From contig QLIY01000412.1 of NCBI GenBank assembly GCA_003260075.1, positions 59,523-123,522 of the forward strand: a stretch of DNA of 64,000 nucleotides. The letters are read 5' to 3'. The DNA comes from Phallusia mammillata (lineage: Eukaryota; Chordata; Ascidiacea; Phlebobranchia; Ascidiidae). Shown in pieces: positions 1 to 11,110 of this stretch. A model generated the notes under the pieces. It did not search any database. It was not told the origin of the DNA and worked only from the letters and a program-made list of their open reading frames with translations. The translations under genes were made by a program, and so were the position numbers. How positions within the stretch are numbered: position 1 is the stretch's first letter; each line of letters begins with the position of its first letter.

Positions 1-1423
1 AGAGGAGGGGTCGTGTTTTTTCAAGTTGCGAACGTAACGGGCGCCTTTGACTTGTTGATGGATTCAATTAAAATAGATATCGTACTCTAACCGTGATCAA
101 ACGAAGTTGCATACGCTTCATCGTATGGGAAGAGCAAAAAAAAATCATTGGACTTAGCAGCGATTAGAAATTGGGCGTAGGAAGCGCAATTGCGGATAGA
201 AAGGATTATTATTCATGCTTGGTGTCATTGTATTTGGCATATTTGGCACCTTTTACCCACCACCCAGTTCACACACAATGCGCACCGTAGGAGAATGTTC
301 GGTCCGCCTGCGCTTAATGTCCTGGTGTCGAATTGACAAGATTACTCTTGGGGCGCGACCAGCTCAGCTCACACCTTTTGGAGACTATTAACTGCCCTCT
401 GATCTTTTTATCAATATCAAAAATAAATCCATGCTTTCCTACAACTGGTATTTGTGTCAAGTTTTGCTACTGCGCGGCGACTTATATCTGGAAATGTACT
501 ATATTTGGGACTTGTTATGTCGCTTGGCTGATCTAAGGACCGGTTTCGGTTGATGGGAGCGACGAGTTCGCCAAACATTTCCAGCATTTTTGAAAAAAAA
601 GAATTTACGACAATCTTTTTTTTTCATTATTTTAAATTGCTTGCATATTGCTTACCTGTATAAAGTGCTTGTGTGTGCCGTATCTAAAAAGGTGTATTCA
701 AATTAGATTTTAATTGGCATATACCACAGACCGCTGGATAATTAATTTGGCCAGAGCAGGGGTGTTGGGGTGAGGAGGGGGGTAACAATTTTAATTGGAA
801 TCATTGTTGTAATTACGATTGCAACCAGAATTATCGACCGTAGGAAAAAAAACTGATAGCTTTTATGCCTTTTGGGTTTTTAAACTGTTTTTTTTTTCAA
901 AAAAAGACTTACCTTTTGTAGCAACGTAAATTACGTCGAAGTAATTTTCCTTAGAACAAATTTTTCGTTCACGTTTATTAGCAGGGTTGTATCGGCAAAA
1001 GCCTAACCCTACGGTCTAAAAATCTGTGTTACAAATAAAAAAGAAAAATGACAAACAAACGTTTTTTATTTTTTCTTTAGAAAAAAATAAAACGAAAACT
1101 TGCCTGTAGCTGAGCTTTGACTAGAAATTTTTGTTCGTCCCTGACTAAGGCTCATCTACAAAGTGTTGCAACAACAGGTTCACGTAAGCTTTATCGTTCA
1201 CCGAACACCTTTGCCCGTTCAATAGCGTGAGAACGAATGCTTTTCCTCTCGGACACGAGGTAAGGCAGAGTTTCAACTCGATGCCTAATTTTTCATCAAA
1301 CAAATACAAAAATCACTCCTTGTTTTCGCTTGGCGACCCTGCTCCCCTACCAAGATCTGTACATGATGTTAGGAAAGCGAAAACAGACCGTTGGCTCAAA
1401 GCTGGGTACTAAAAATGTTCGCG

Positions 1424-1460
<37 letters not shown>

Positions 1461-4400
1461 TTGGCCCGCCGACGGTGATTAGACAAGAGATTTAAATGAC
1501 GAATACACAGGACCCCGTTCCGGGCGATTGGAATTAACAAGGTGATTAGTTTTACGGACAACAGCTGAGCGGACGTTGTGGGCTCGCTTTCGATGCTCGC
1601 TTCATTCTTCAGCGGCTCCAGCTCCGCGCTTGGTACATTCAAAAGACACCTGATATATTGTCAACGGATCACGTTAAGTATTTTTATCAGCGCTAGTGCA
1701 ACTGACAGCAGCCTAATATTTTTAACGAAACGAACTACAAAATATTTGCGGGGAGCAAATCATTTGACAAAAACAGGTTTCTCAAGCGAACCAATAAAAA
1801 GTTAAGAAGTGAACTGATTGTTTGTTTCCGGAGCAAATCACATTTTTATTAATGGTTATGACCAAGTTATTTCACAGATGGTTTGGCTTTTACTATTATA
1901 GCCAGAGTGTCAGCGGGACGGTAACTGAAAATATACGGATGTCGTTCCGTGACAACTTCGGGCGTCAAAATCAATACACTACGCATTTGTTGCGTCATTG
2001 TTCGGTAAATTAATGCGTAGACGTAGTCACCATTTTCACCGCAGCTGTGTCGTGCAAGTAAACAATAACGGTCACAAATCGGTTGCGCTACATAAACTTT
2101 CCTACACGATTTGCGGCTGTAGATGTTAGGTGTATTGTTCGGTAAGTGGCAGTTGAAAACAATAAGACAATTTTCGGTGTCTGGGATTTTGTTGGGTCGC
2201 CGCAACTATCCGTTGAACAAAGTGGCCTGTTTGAAATGTGATGGAAAGTCCACAATGGTGCCTGGTAAAATTGCTTCATTAGGTATCACTGAATTACAAA
2301 AAGCGACCAAAGTTTTCGTTTTCAGGTTGCGATGTATATTTCATGCCAACAGACCTTTGACAATAAAAATCAAATTTTGTGGGTTATAAAGTATACAAGT
2401 TTTTCCATCAATAGATAATGATAAAAAACAAGAATTCATTATTATAGGCCACGTTTTTTAAAACATGCCGCCGTGTCTAAATAAAACGTCCAAACAAACT
2501 TTGTCTTGCAAAAGAGATTACAAGCGCTCACGTGTGCAAAGTAAAGTTCGGTTTACGCAAATGCGGTAACTATAGCGAGTAATTGGGACAAGTCCATGTA
2601 GATGACGGTGCCTTCAATTGCTATCAACTGACAAATTATTAAAAGCGACCGTAACACAAAAATTCACCTTGTGATTACAGAGCTCGCACTAAGTCATGCT
2701 TTCTCCGAATTCTTGTCTCTCTCTCTCACGCATCACATCAATACATCCCGAACATTATCGAGCGTACCGCTTGGTGGCTTGGTGCGTCCTGCGAATTAAA
2801 GTCACTTAGCGATGGCTATGACGCAAACAAACCCTCACGTTTCCTGCCGTCACCCAGCGCTGTCATCCGCCAAAAATTAATTCTGAGTTATGTTCAACAA
2901 GCACACAGTAGCGTTAATTAGGTGCTTCTAAGCGCGGGCCATAATAAATTCAAGACGAACATGGCTGGGCAGTTTGAATTTTGCTGGCAATTTGCTCGAT
3001 CAAAGCACGTCGGGACATCATCGGATTAGGGCAAGACAACGATTACATGAAACAAAGCGGGCGTTTTGCGTTGGAAACCGATTGACACCTCCGTTTTATG
3101 ACAGAAGCTGTTATTAGACGGTCATTAATTTGTCTTGAACGTGCGTTTATTAACGTTGTCGAGGCCGAGTCGCGTGTCAGACGATCAGGGCGCAGGCCAA
3201 AAGCCTTGATATGTTGTCCACCCAAACTTGCTTCTTTCTCCAAAACACGAGTTTCGGAAGTCCATCCGTGATACTGATGCGATATCACAATGACAGTGGT
3301 CGTGCTCACACAAAGGTACTTGTCTGTACAATTGGTAAAAGTGTGACGTAAACTTGTCAACAAGAAACAGGTTGGCTCTGGGAGTGGTGCGCTTTGTGTC
3401 AATTGGCATTCGGTTTCACTTTGGAGCAGTCCATAATTGGACTCTGTACTGAACAATTGCCTGACGCCTTCAAGTATCTTTGCAACGTCACAAGATAGAT
3501 CGTGTTCTGGTGTTAATGTTGATAAATGTCTACAATAAAAATGTTCTGACCGTTTCCCAAAACGCAGGTATGCGGCCTAAATGCTTATAAGGAGACGATT
3601 AGTGTCTAGTGATTAAAATATGGGTGGAGTAGAGTAAAACATGTCGCATGCAAAATTAGAGTTAATTTAGAGTACCATCCTACGTACATCAGTCAAATTT
3701 CATCAAAAATTATAGTTCAACAAAGTGTTGGCGTTCCACTTCCGATCCTGCCGGCAAACTTGTTGGCTTACCAAGAAGATAGTTCCGCGCGTGGCATGCC
3801 AAATTAACGCCGCTTTGATGTTTTAGGTGATAATTACGCCATTGACGAAACAATTTTGCTCAGTTTTGGTGAAAATGTTTGAAATCTCTTGATTAGTAAT
3901 GAAAAAACGCTTTGAACAGGTGGTCGATTGAAACGTTTAATAAATAATACGTCGATCTCGAAACGAAATGTACTTAAATACAGATAAAATGTTGAAGGTT
4001 ATATTACAAAAGTTCAAACATGAAAAATTATCTTAATTATTTGTTTCATGCTCACATGACGTTATACACACGTTTCATCAAACGATTTCCATAGCATTTA
4101 AATAAATGCCAATGGTTTCCCCACGGCGTCAGAAAAACTTTGACGTTAAAATCTTGCTTATTCTTTGCGTTGGTATCTGAGGTTACGCAATCGTCGATTT
4201 CAGAAGGGGTTTGCTACGTTCACTCTCTGCCACTGGGCTCCATACAAACTTGGTATGGGGTGGATTTACAGTTGAGGAAAAAAGATCAATCTCCAATGGC
4301 TGTCAATCGTAAAGAAATGCCTCAAAACCACTATTACGAACCCCGATGCCCAATAAAAATCCAAACATTGTGAACGTTACAGCCTTGTCGATAATTGTCA

Positions 4401-4907
4401 TGTCAACGGGCACGCGATTACGTCACGTGGTAGTAACACAATAAAAGTGTTTGCTTAGACGAGTAATGTAGCCAGTACGTTTATTTGTGTCGCTAACGGG
4501 CATTCCTTTTCTTGCCTCACGTTTTCATCGAAGCTCACGACCGGAGCACACATATGTCTTCAATGCTTCCAATTCCAACGCTTTGTCAGCAAATCGGAAG
4601 CGTTTTGGGACGATACAATGAGAGTATAGCGCCGCGAACGCGTCAAAATTGCCGGCGAGAAGATTTAGGCGATGTTTGCGCGTTGAGTTTGTGCAGTCTA
4701 GACACGCCACAACCGGAGTTGGGAGCTCAACACGGCTATTTTTGAGTCGGATTTAGGGGATTCTATTATCTTTAGAATTCCAGCGACATTAATCACTATC
4801 CTGGATTTGTTCCGTTTTGTGTGGTCAGCTTTACGTAATGTGGCTCGACATGCAAGTTATGTCTTCTGTCCAAAAGAATTTAGTTACAGTTGATTTCTCA
4901 AAACAGT
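1..4907. other. Non-coding stretch, no gene recognised
   Basis: I see no credible gene here. The open frames are short, lack recognisable domains, occur on both strands without codon-use contrast, and none chains to a neighbour through plausible splice sites. The sequence is AT-rich, with many T and A runs, and contains the 37-base C run annotated separately. CpG-containing words with an ACGT core are noticeably common compared with the repeat-filled right part of the window. It could be intergenic or a large intron of a gene to the left; the sequence does not decide. Confidence 0.6.
1424..1460. repeat. Poly-C homopolymer, 37 bases
   Basis: An uninterrupted run of 37 C on the plus strand. 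It is one of six C runs of 10 or more in the window, all in the same strand orientation. The glycine- or proline-rich frames it creates are meaningless. See the finding on poly-C runs as possible assembly artefacts. Confidence 0.95.
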
Positions 4908-5315
4908 TGACGTCATTAACATTCCTTGATAACTAACGTCATCATGTTTTATGAAAGTCAAACATGCGTTAAAATTATAGATTTTCTAAACCTTAAGCAT
5001 TGTTTGTTTATCGTAATTGCGCACATAAACAGATATTAACCTGACCATATTCAGGGAATGCCCCGTCTAAATACGTCAGAAATGATTCTAAAAATTCCAT
5101 TTTTGCCGGGTTTTGTGATGTGACGAGGAAACGAACACAAACAGCAACTGCTGCCATCATCGGATGTAAACAATGCGTGACGTCATATCTGACTTGTCGT
5201 AAAACCTTTTACAAGATTGTCTATTCCGTATCGGCCTGTGCGTTTGGTGGTCGCAGCGATAAAGTGACAGACTCACTGGCAAACAAGGGGGTTGTAAATT
5301 AGTTCCGTGACGTCA
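4908..5315. promoter_or_regulatory. Cluster of three perfect CRE palindromes (TGACGTCA)
   Basis: The full eight-base cAMP-response element TGACGTCA occurs at 4908-4915, 5178-5185 and 5308-5315, with related ACGTCA half-sites between them (around 4936 and 5076). An ACGTCACGTG composite lies further left, around 4420. Such a word is expected less than about once per 64 kb at this base composition. CREB/ATF/AP-1-type bZIP factors bind this palindrome in animals. No recognisable gene starts nearby, so an enhancer or unannotated promoter is an inference only. Confidence 0.4.
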
Positions 5316-8300
5316 TCGCCTATTGTTTTAATGGTCAATTACTGCGGACAAAACGAAAAAGAATTAACTTTTTACTTACGCCCTACTGGAGTCCTAAATT
5401 CACACAATACTTTGCACGCAGTCTTTGAATTTTAAAAATGTTGATAAAAGAACATTGTAAGTTTTATTAACGCGAGTAATTACGAATAACTTAAAGCACT
5501 GCCGACAAAAGAAACTTGTTTAAACAATAATTGGGCATCTCGCTCCAAAACATGTATTTGAAAACAACAAATACGCTTATAATGTCATTATCCGTACATT
5601 TGCTTATAATTCATCATGTTTTCAATATTTATTTGATACACCTATTATTGCCATCGTATGGCGAGCTCCACTGGGTGTTTGGTTTCAACGACCTACCTCA
5701 AAAGTTTATTTTTGCACCGGTGTTGCGAATGGACGTTATCAGATCGTCTGCTGCCACAGCTCTTAGTCGCAAAGACGAATTCCTTATTTGCACGACTTCG
5801 TAGCCTTTGCGTGCGAGTAGTGATTTTTAACTTAGTCGAAAGTTGACTCAAAATGGAACAATCTATATTTTGAGACATTTGAAAACAGTCGTCGCGCACA
5901 AAGGTAATACGGTCAATAAATTGCCCAACTCATGTAATAGATCAATTTTTTGACAGCTGCCTTCAATGCGACAGTGTCGACTGTGAAGGCCGTAACACGC
6001 TTTTTATATCCTTGTGCAATGACAACGCGACAACATTCAAGATTTACATTGGAAACCAATATTGTCGTAAAAATATGCCACAGACGGTTTGTCAATTGTT
6101 TTGATTTGGCTTTATCTTATTTGCAACTTTTGGCTACTGTCCAAAAACGGTTTTAAACGTTTTCCGATTTTCAGCAAAATGGTCCAAGTTTACCTCTATT
6201 GTACAAATCAGCTGCATCATATAAGGATACAGCGATGGTCTATGCATGGCCTACACAACTTAGATAAAATGTCTTCCCACACGTTTGATGTCACTAAATT
6301 ATATGTGTCACTTTGCATAAACGTCACGACTATCGGCAATTACGCAACAAATGGTAAAATTAAAGTGCAATTACGTATGGCCGAAAATGTTTTGTCGTGT
6401 TTGTCGTATAGTTGACATTTTTTCGTTTCACAACTGTTTGTGCGCTTTACGACAAGTGAGTAAAAAAATCCACAAAGCAAGTTTGTTTTGAAAATAGTGT
6501 TTAATTTTTGTCACATGATTCACTTGTGTTAAGTTTAAACGGTGCGTGATCTTCTGCAATGTGGGAAACTTGCAGAAAGCAGCTGAAAGATGCGTAACAA
6601 CACGCCGTCCGTTTTTATGTTCCGTCACACTGGCCCCTCTGACGAAACAATGAGATAAAATTACGATTGGAACTAAAAATAACTGCACCAGACGGATTCA
6701 CATGTCCAAGCAGAAGTAAAACATCGGAATAGAAAACAACTCATTGTAGGCAATTCCCTACACCGTGACTTTACTACAAGCATACCTAACCTCACGATTC
6801 GGTTCAACGTCAACTTGTGTGTGTACAATGACAACGTGTTGTCTCAATTGTCATTTTGTCCATGATGTTACTATAGGTCAGGATATAATGGAAATAAAAA
6901 ACTCAAGACCATTGTTTTAAATAATAAATTTAAAAAAGTTTTCTACATAGGTAGGCTACATGTGTTTTAGTCAAATAAAAACAAAGTCACAGGCAACGAT
7001 TACTATAGTATTGGTGTATTTTTATATTTTAATGTCGACCGTAAGTGAAACTACGTTTCCCTGTTTATCTTATGTGTCAAATAAAAAATGGTCATAGTAA
7101 TTTCACAAAATCTTTTTGCAACGTTTAGCGCTTTTATTATAGACCATGTACAAGGAGGCTATTGTTTCGTCAAAAATGCATCATCACTTTGTGGTAAAGG
7201 TTTTTTCGAATTGACCCTAAAGAAGAATGCTGTGTAGAGGTTTTGTTTTGTGTTACGTTCTGTCTTTCAACAACTCCGTTGAGGTGAATATGTAAAAAGG
7301 GACTTGTGATTAGTTGCGTCTGTGTGACACATAAAGTAACCTCTGTAACACCAAAATTCCCGGTACAAAGAGGGTTAATGTAGCAAATCGTCAATTGCCT
7401 TTTGACACACCTGCAACTTATTTCAGACATAGCCGATGTCAGGAAATGTATCTTTGGTGACATTAAAATCATTTTTTTGCTAAATCTTAAGAAAAACATC
7501 CATACATATGCCTTTACCATACATTGATAAGACTTCGCCAAACAGTCCCGGTTGTCTGAACATTGACATTTTCACTAAACGACGGCATTTTGCGTTAAAT
7601 GGCCTCTCATCGCCCGTAGCACTAATTCACCTGTCCCAGCGTCTTAGCAAAGTGTTCCACTTCGCCGAAAAAACGACACTTCAGTTTAAAACAGCTTGTC
7701 GAAACCTAAACAAGCAGTTCAAACGCGGACCTTAATCATTAGACGACGACTTCTTCACGGCTCGGGAATCAGGGATAATGTTTCCAAAACAAGCAAGTCG
7801 CAAAAATGGTGCCTTGAAATGTCATGGTAAAGCTTTTGTTAGTGTTTTGTTTACATGCGGTACGATGTGTCAGGAGTACAAAATTTAGCGTTAAGTTTCA
7901 ACAACTTGAGGCATAAAGGTTACAAATGGTTAAGGACAAAACGGTCGCAGGTGCGTTCCACTTTCCAATTTTGCTGCTGGAATTCCGCACGAACTGAATG
8001 GTTTAACGTTAAAATTACGGCACAAAATAACGTCGATACTGTAAGATCGATAACATTTGCCGAAATAGGGCTGTTAGGGCTGTATGTAATGGATAGCTCG
8101 TCCAATATTTTGGCAGTGGCAATGATTAGAAAACCATTGATTAGATCTAAACATTCTCCAAGCCGATATATAAGTATTAAACGATATGCATTACCAAAAA
8201 CTGCGAAAATATAATTGACACGAAGTTTTTTAGTATAGTTTGCGATATGTGATCAATCCGAGGAATGAAACAATCCGGAAAGATACCTAAGTATGTCCTT

Positions 8301-10619
8301 CCACTTCTATAAACGATCTACACGGGAAACCGATGTTTCATGCTCGATCGACTCCGAATCAACGAGTTCGCTTGTTCGCAGCCGATCAATGCCAAAAAAC
8401 TTATAGTGTTCAAAAGATGAGCGCACGACTGGCAAAGACATAAACAAACAAAAGCTTGTTTTAAAATGACGCTAAATGCTACGACTTGGTAGGCCACGTG
8501 ACCTTAATGCGACAGACCGTTTCGCAGAATTGACTTGCAGTGAAAAGTGTTTGGTCAAGGATCTCTTAACTTGAAATGGTGCTCTGGCATTTAAAGAGAA
8601 ATGGCTTTCGGTCGGCGACCTTCGTTCTGGACGCCAGTGACCCTGTATAACAGGTGGTGAACGTAAACCACTACAGAGCGTGGGAACTATTACGTGTTAA
8701 CGCCTTGTCAAAAGCCAAGCTAGGATTTTTTCCAGTTTCTTATTGTGTATTCATCTGTGTTAGAAAATTGTTTGCAAAACATTTGCACTTGAGCGTGGCG
8801 TTACATACGTCAGTTGACGATATAAACATACGGATTGGTGCCAGGTTCTTCTCTAGCCATGTCAACTACCACTGTATTTAAAGTAAAAACTCACAATGTT
8901 TTGCTGTTTGTTTTTCTAGTTCCTTGTTTGTTACATTTTGCACTGAGCGAAGCAAAGTTTGTAGACAGCAAACATTGAATGTTTACTTTCTGCAACATTG
9001 AAAGCGCTTTAGTCAGAAGCTTCAACATGAAAGTGATCCCGCACAGAGACAAGTGGTCACCTGTAAACATCGCTAATGGTTGGCTTCATGCTTCCGCATC
9101 CGAATAAAAACTGTGTTAGACATTGCAAAACGGCACTGAGCAAACATTGACCCTTAAACGATGCTTGAAAGCCACTAATTTGACGCAAAATGAGATAGTG
9201 TCTACTTGCGCGGTCATGGGTGAGGTGTGACTATATTGTCTTCGTGAAGAGGCCGCTCACACCTTGAGCCGTTGGGTGGAGGCGACACTGTTTTAGTAGT
9301 TTAATGTGCACAAGTAAGAGGTGTGATGTCATGTTGTAGGTGATAACGTGAGTTTTTCTTGTTTCGACAAGCCGCTTTGTCACCTGCCAGTGGGCACGTA
9401 AGCTGGGCGGAATGATGTCGTTGACAACATATGATCCAATAGCGAACGTGATTGCGTCATTTGCTGCATAGTCGTACACAGCGACCGATCATTTATATGC
9501 ATTTGTTGTGTTCTTTCAACCGATCATTTTTAAGCATTTGCCTGCTAGGGGGTCGCGGAAAACGTGTGTGGTGCCGGCATTTAATTATCGGTTACATAAG
9601 CAAGGCGGATGGTAACTAAAAGAGAAGTTCGTGTTTGCCAAATCTTGTTTTACCAGACGTACATATTACAGGAGTTACATTTTTTTCAACGAGCTTTTCG
9701 TTTTTTCACCTTTGTTTATGGTTGGCGTCACATAAATTTTCGCAATCTGATCAAAGTCAATCGCCGATCACAATGTATCTTTAGTGACACCAAGCGGATA
9801 GAATATTTTGATCATTTCTTTCATTTTGATCAAGATATCATTCGACAGTCTGAATGTGGATAAGGCCTGGATGAACGATTAAGCAACGTAAGCACGTGAT
9901 ATCAAGAAAAGGGCCACCACAACTTAAGGTATTGGCTATAATTTTAGTTGTGTCTCAGAAAATAAAAACAGGGTTAACCTAAGCGATAAGGTAAAATAAA
10001 GTTGACAATTTTTATACCACCTACTTAAGCCACCATGCGTTAGATTTTTTTGTCTTGAGGTAGCTATGCTGGGTATTAACTTTCATTAGGGATTAAAGAA
10101 ATTTTAAGACTTAAACGATGAAAAATAAATCGTGAATGAAAAAAAAACTGACTTAATTTTGATTTGATTTCATAAAAGACACGTGATTTAGAAACACGGT
10201 CTTTATTCGGGATTTTGTGCTGTTCTACCCCACTTTCCGCTAACGCCAGATCGGATTTTGCAGTTGATACCGCAACGTCTTTTATAAACGCAACTGTTGC
10301 AGCAATAATTTCAGCTTTCAGGTCGTTTCGCTTCCCACAATCACACACTAGCAATGTAAGGGACACTAAAGTCATATGCTTGGCACCCCCATAAAGGGCT
10401 TTATACGACCCAGGATTTTGCTAAAGCTTCGTACGGGGCTGAACGAGTTTTGCTTGTTTGATAAACGCAGCTTTGGGTTTGTTTCACTTAGGATACAAAA
10501 TTACAATTGAGTACTGAGTAAAACTACAACCGTGCTTTCATTTTCAATTGTTTGTTTACATTTTTATGTTTTCCAACGTTTGACTGACGGTCCTGTACTT
10601 TAGTATAAATACTGCCGTT
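5316..10619. other. Non-coding stretch, no gene recognised
   Basis: No recognisable protein domain, tRNA or rRNA was found. The longest open frames (for example 123 codons on the minus strand near 7.2-7.5 kb and 119 codons on the plus strand near 7.9-8.2 kb) have no family resemblance and unremarkable composition, so I treat them as chance. A short imperfect direct repeat at 9484-9540 is noted separately. Confidence 0.55.
9484..9540. repeat. Imperfect 22-base direct repeat
   Basis: The 22-base segment at 9484-9505, starting ACCGATCATTT, recurs at 9519-9540 with two differences, a period of 35 bases. It may be a small duplication or a paired binding site. The sequence shows nothing more. Confidence 0.6.
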
Positions 10620-10800
10620 TTTGAACTTTCACGTTTTGAGGGCCTGCAGGTGAAATGCTGGGTCTTTCGGTGTCCGATCTTGGATAACTAAGTAACATGC
10701 GTGTGAAATTGAATCAGTTTGAAACACTCGTTTTTGACCAAACAAACCAGCGGTAGAGAGAAAAAAACATACGACGAACACAATACTTTCAAAATAATAA
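10620..10800. repeat. Degenerate copy of a dispersed repeat (family C)
   Basis: The segment reads gagggcctgcaggtgaa at its start, then a diverged middle, then ttgaccaaac, aaccagcg and a purine-rich tail. The same order of words is found in the intron copy at 26430-26700. It is too diverged to define exact ends or target duplications. Confidence 0.4.
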
Positions 10801-10950
10801 ATCAGACGAAGACACGGCGTACGCTGTTGAGAACCAATAATGATGTTATTAGGCCGCTCGCATAAATCATTTGCTGCTAATAGTTTGGTTTGTACGTTTT
10901 TTGCGATTTCTTTAAAACAGCTTACCTTATTAGAGGCAATGTTTCATAAT

Positions 10951-10956
10951 TTTATT
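10951..10956 (-). terminator. Candidate poly(A) signal AATAAA for the RNF25 gene
   Basis: On the minus strand AATAAA lies about 155 bases beyond the RNF25 stop codon and is the first perfect signal downstream of it. The actual cleavage site would be some 10-30 bases further, near 10930. Confidence 0.5.
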
Positions 10957-11110
10957 GGTGACAGTGATTTTAAGAAAATACTAGAAACTGAAGAATAAAT
11001 TACTGGAGATAGATTCTATTATATCTCATTGACGTTTCAAATTGGAAAAAAATGTAATTTTTGCATGATATAGTATGGTGTATCAAACAAAACATACTCT
11101 TGCAACATGA

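Noticed and set aside
1409-1642. Minus-strand frame with a poly-glycine stretch
   Set aside because: It is a translation of the poly-C run; the rest has no domain or splice support.
7170-8214. Open frames of 119-123 codons in the left non-coding part
   Set aside because: No family resemblance, no partner exons, and overlapping frames on both strands of similar quality; chance frames.
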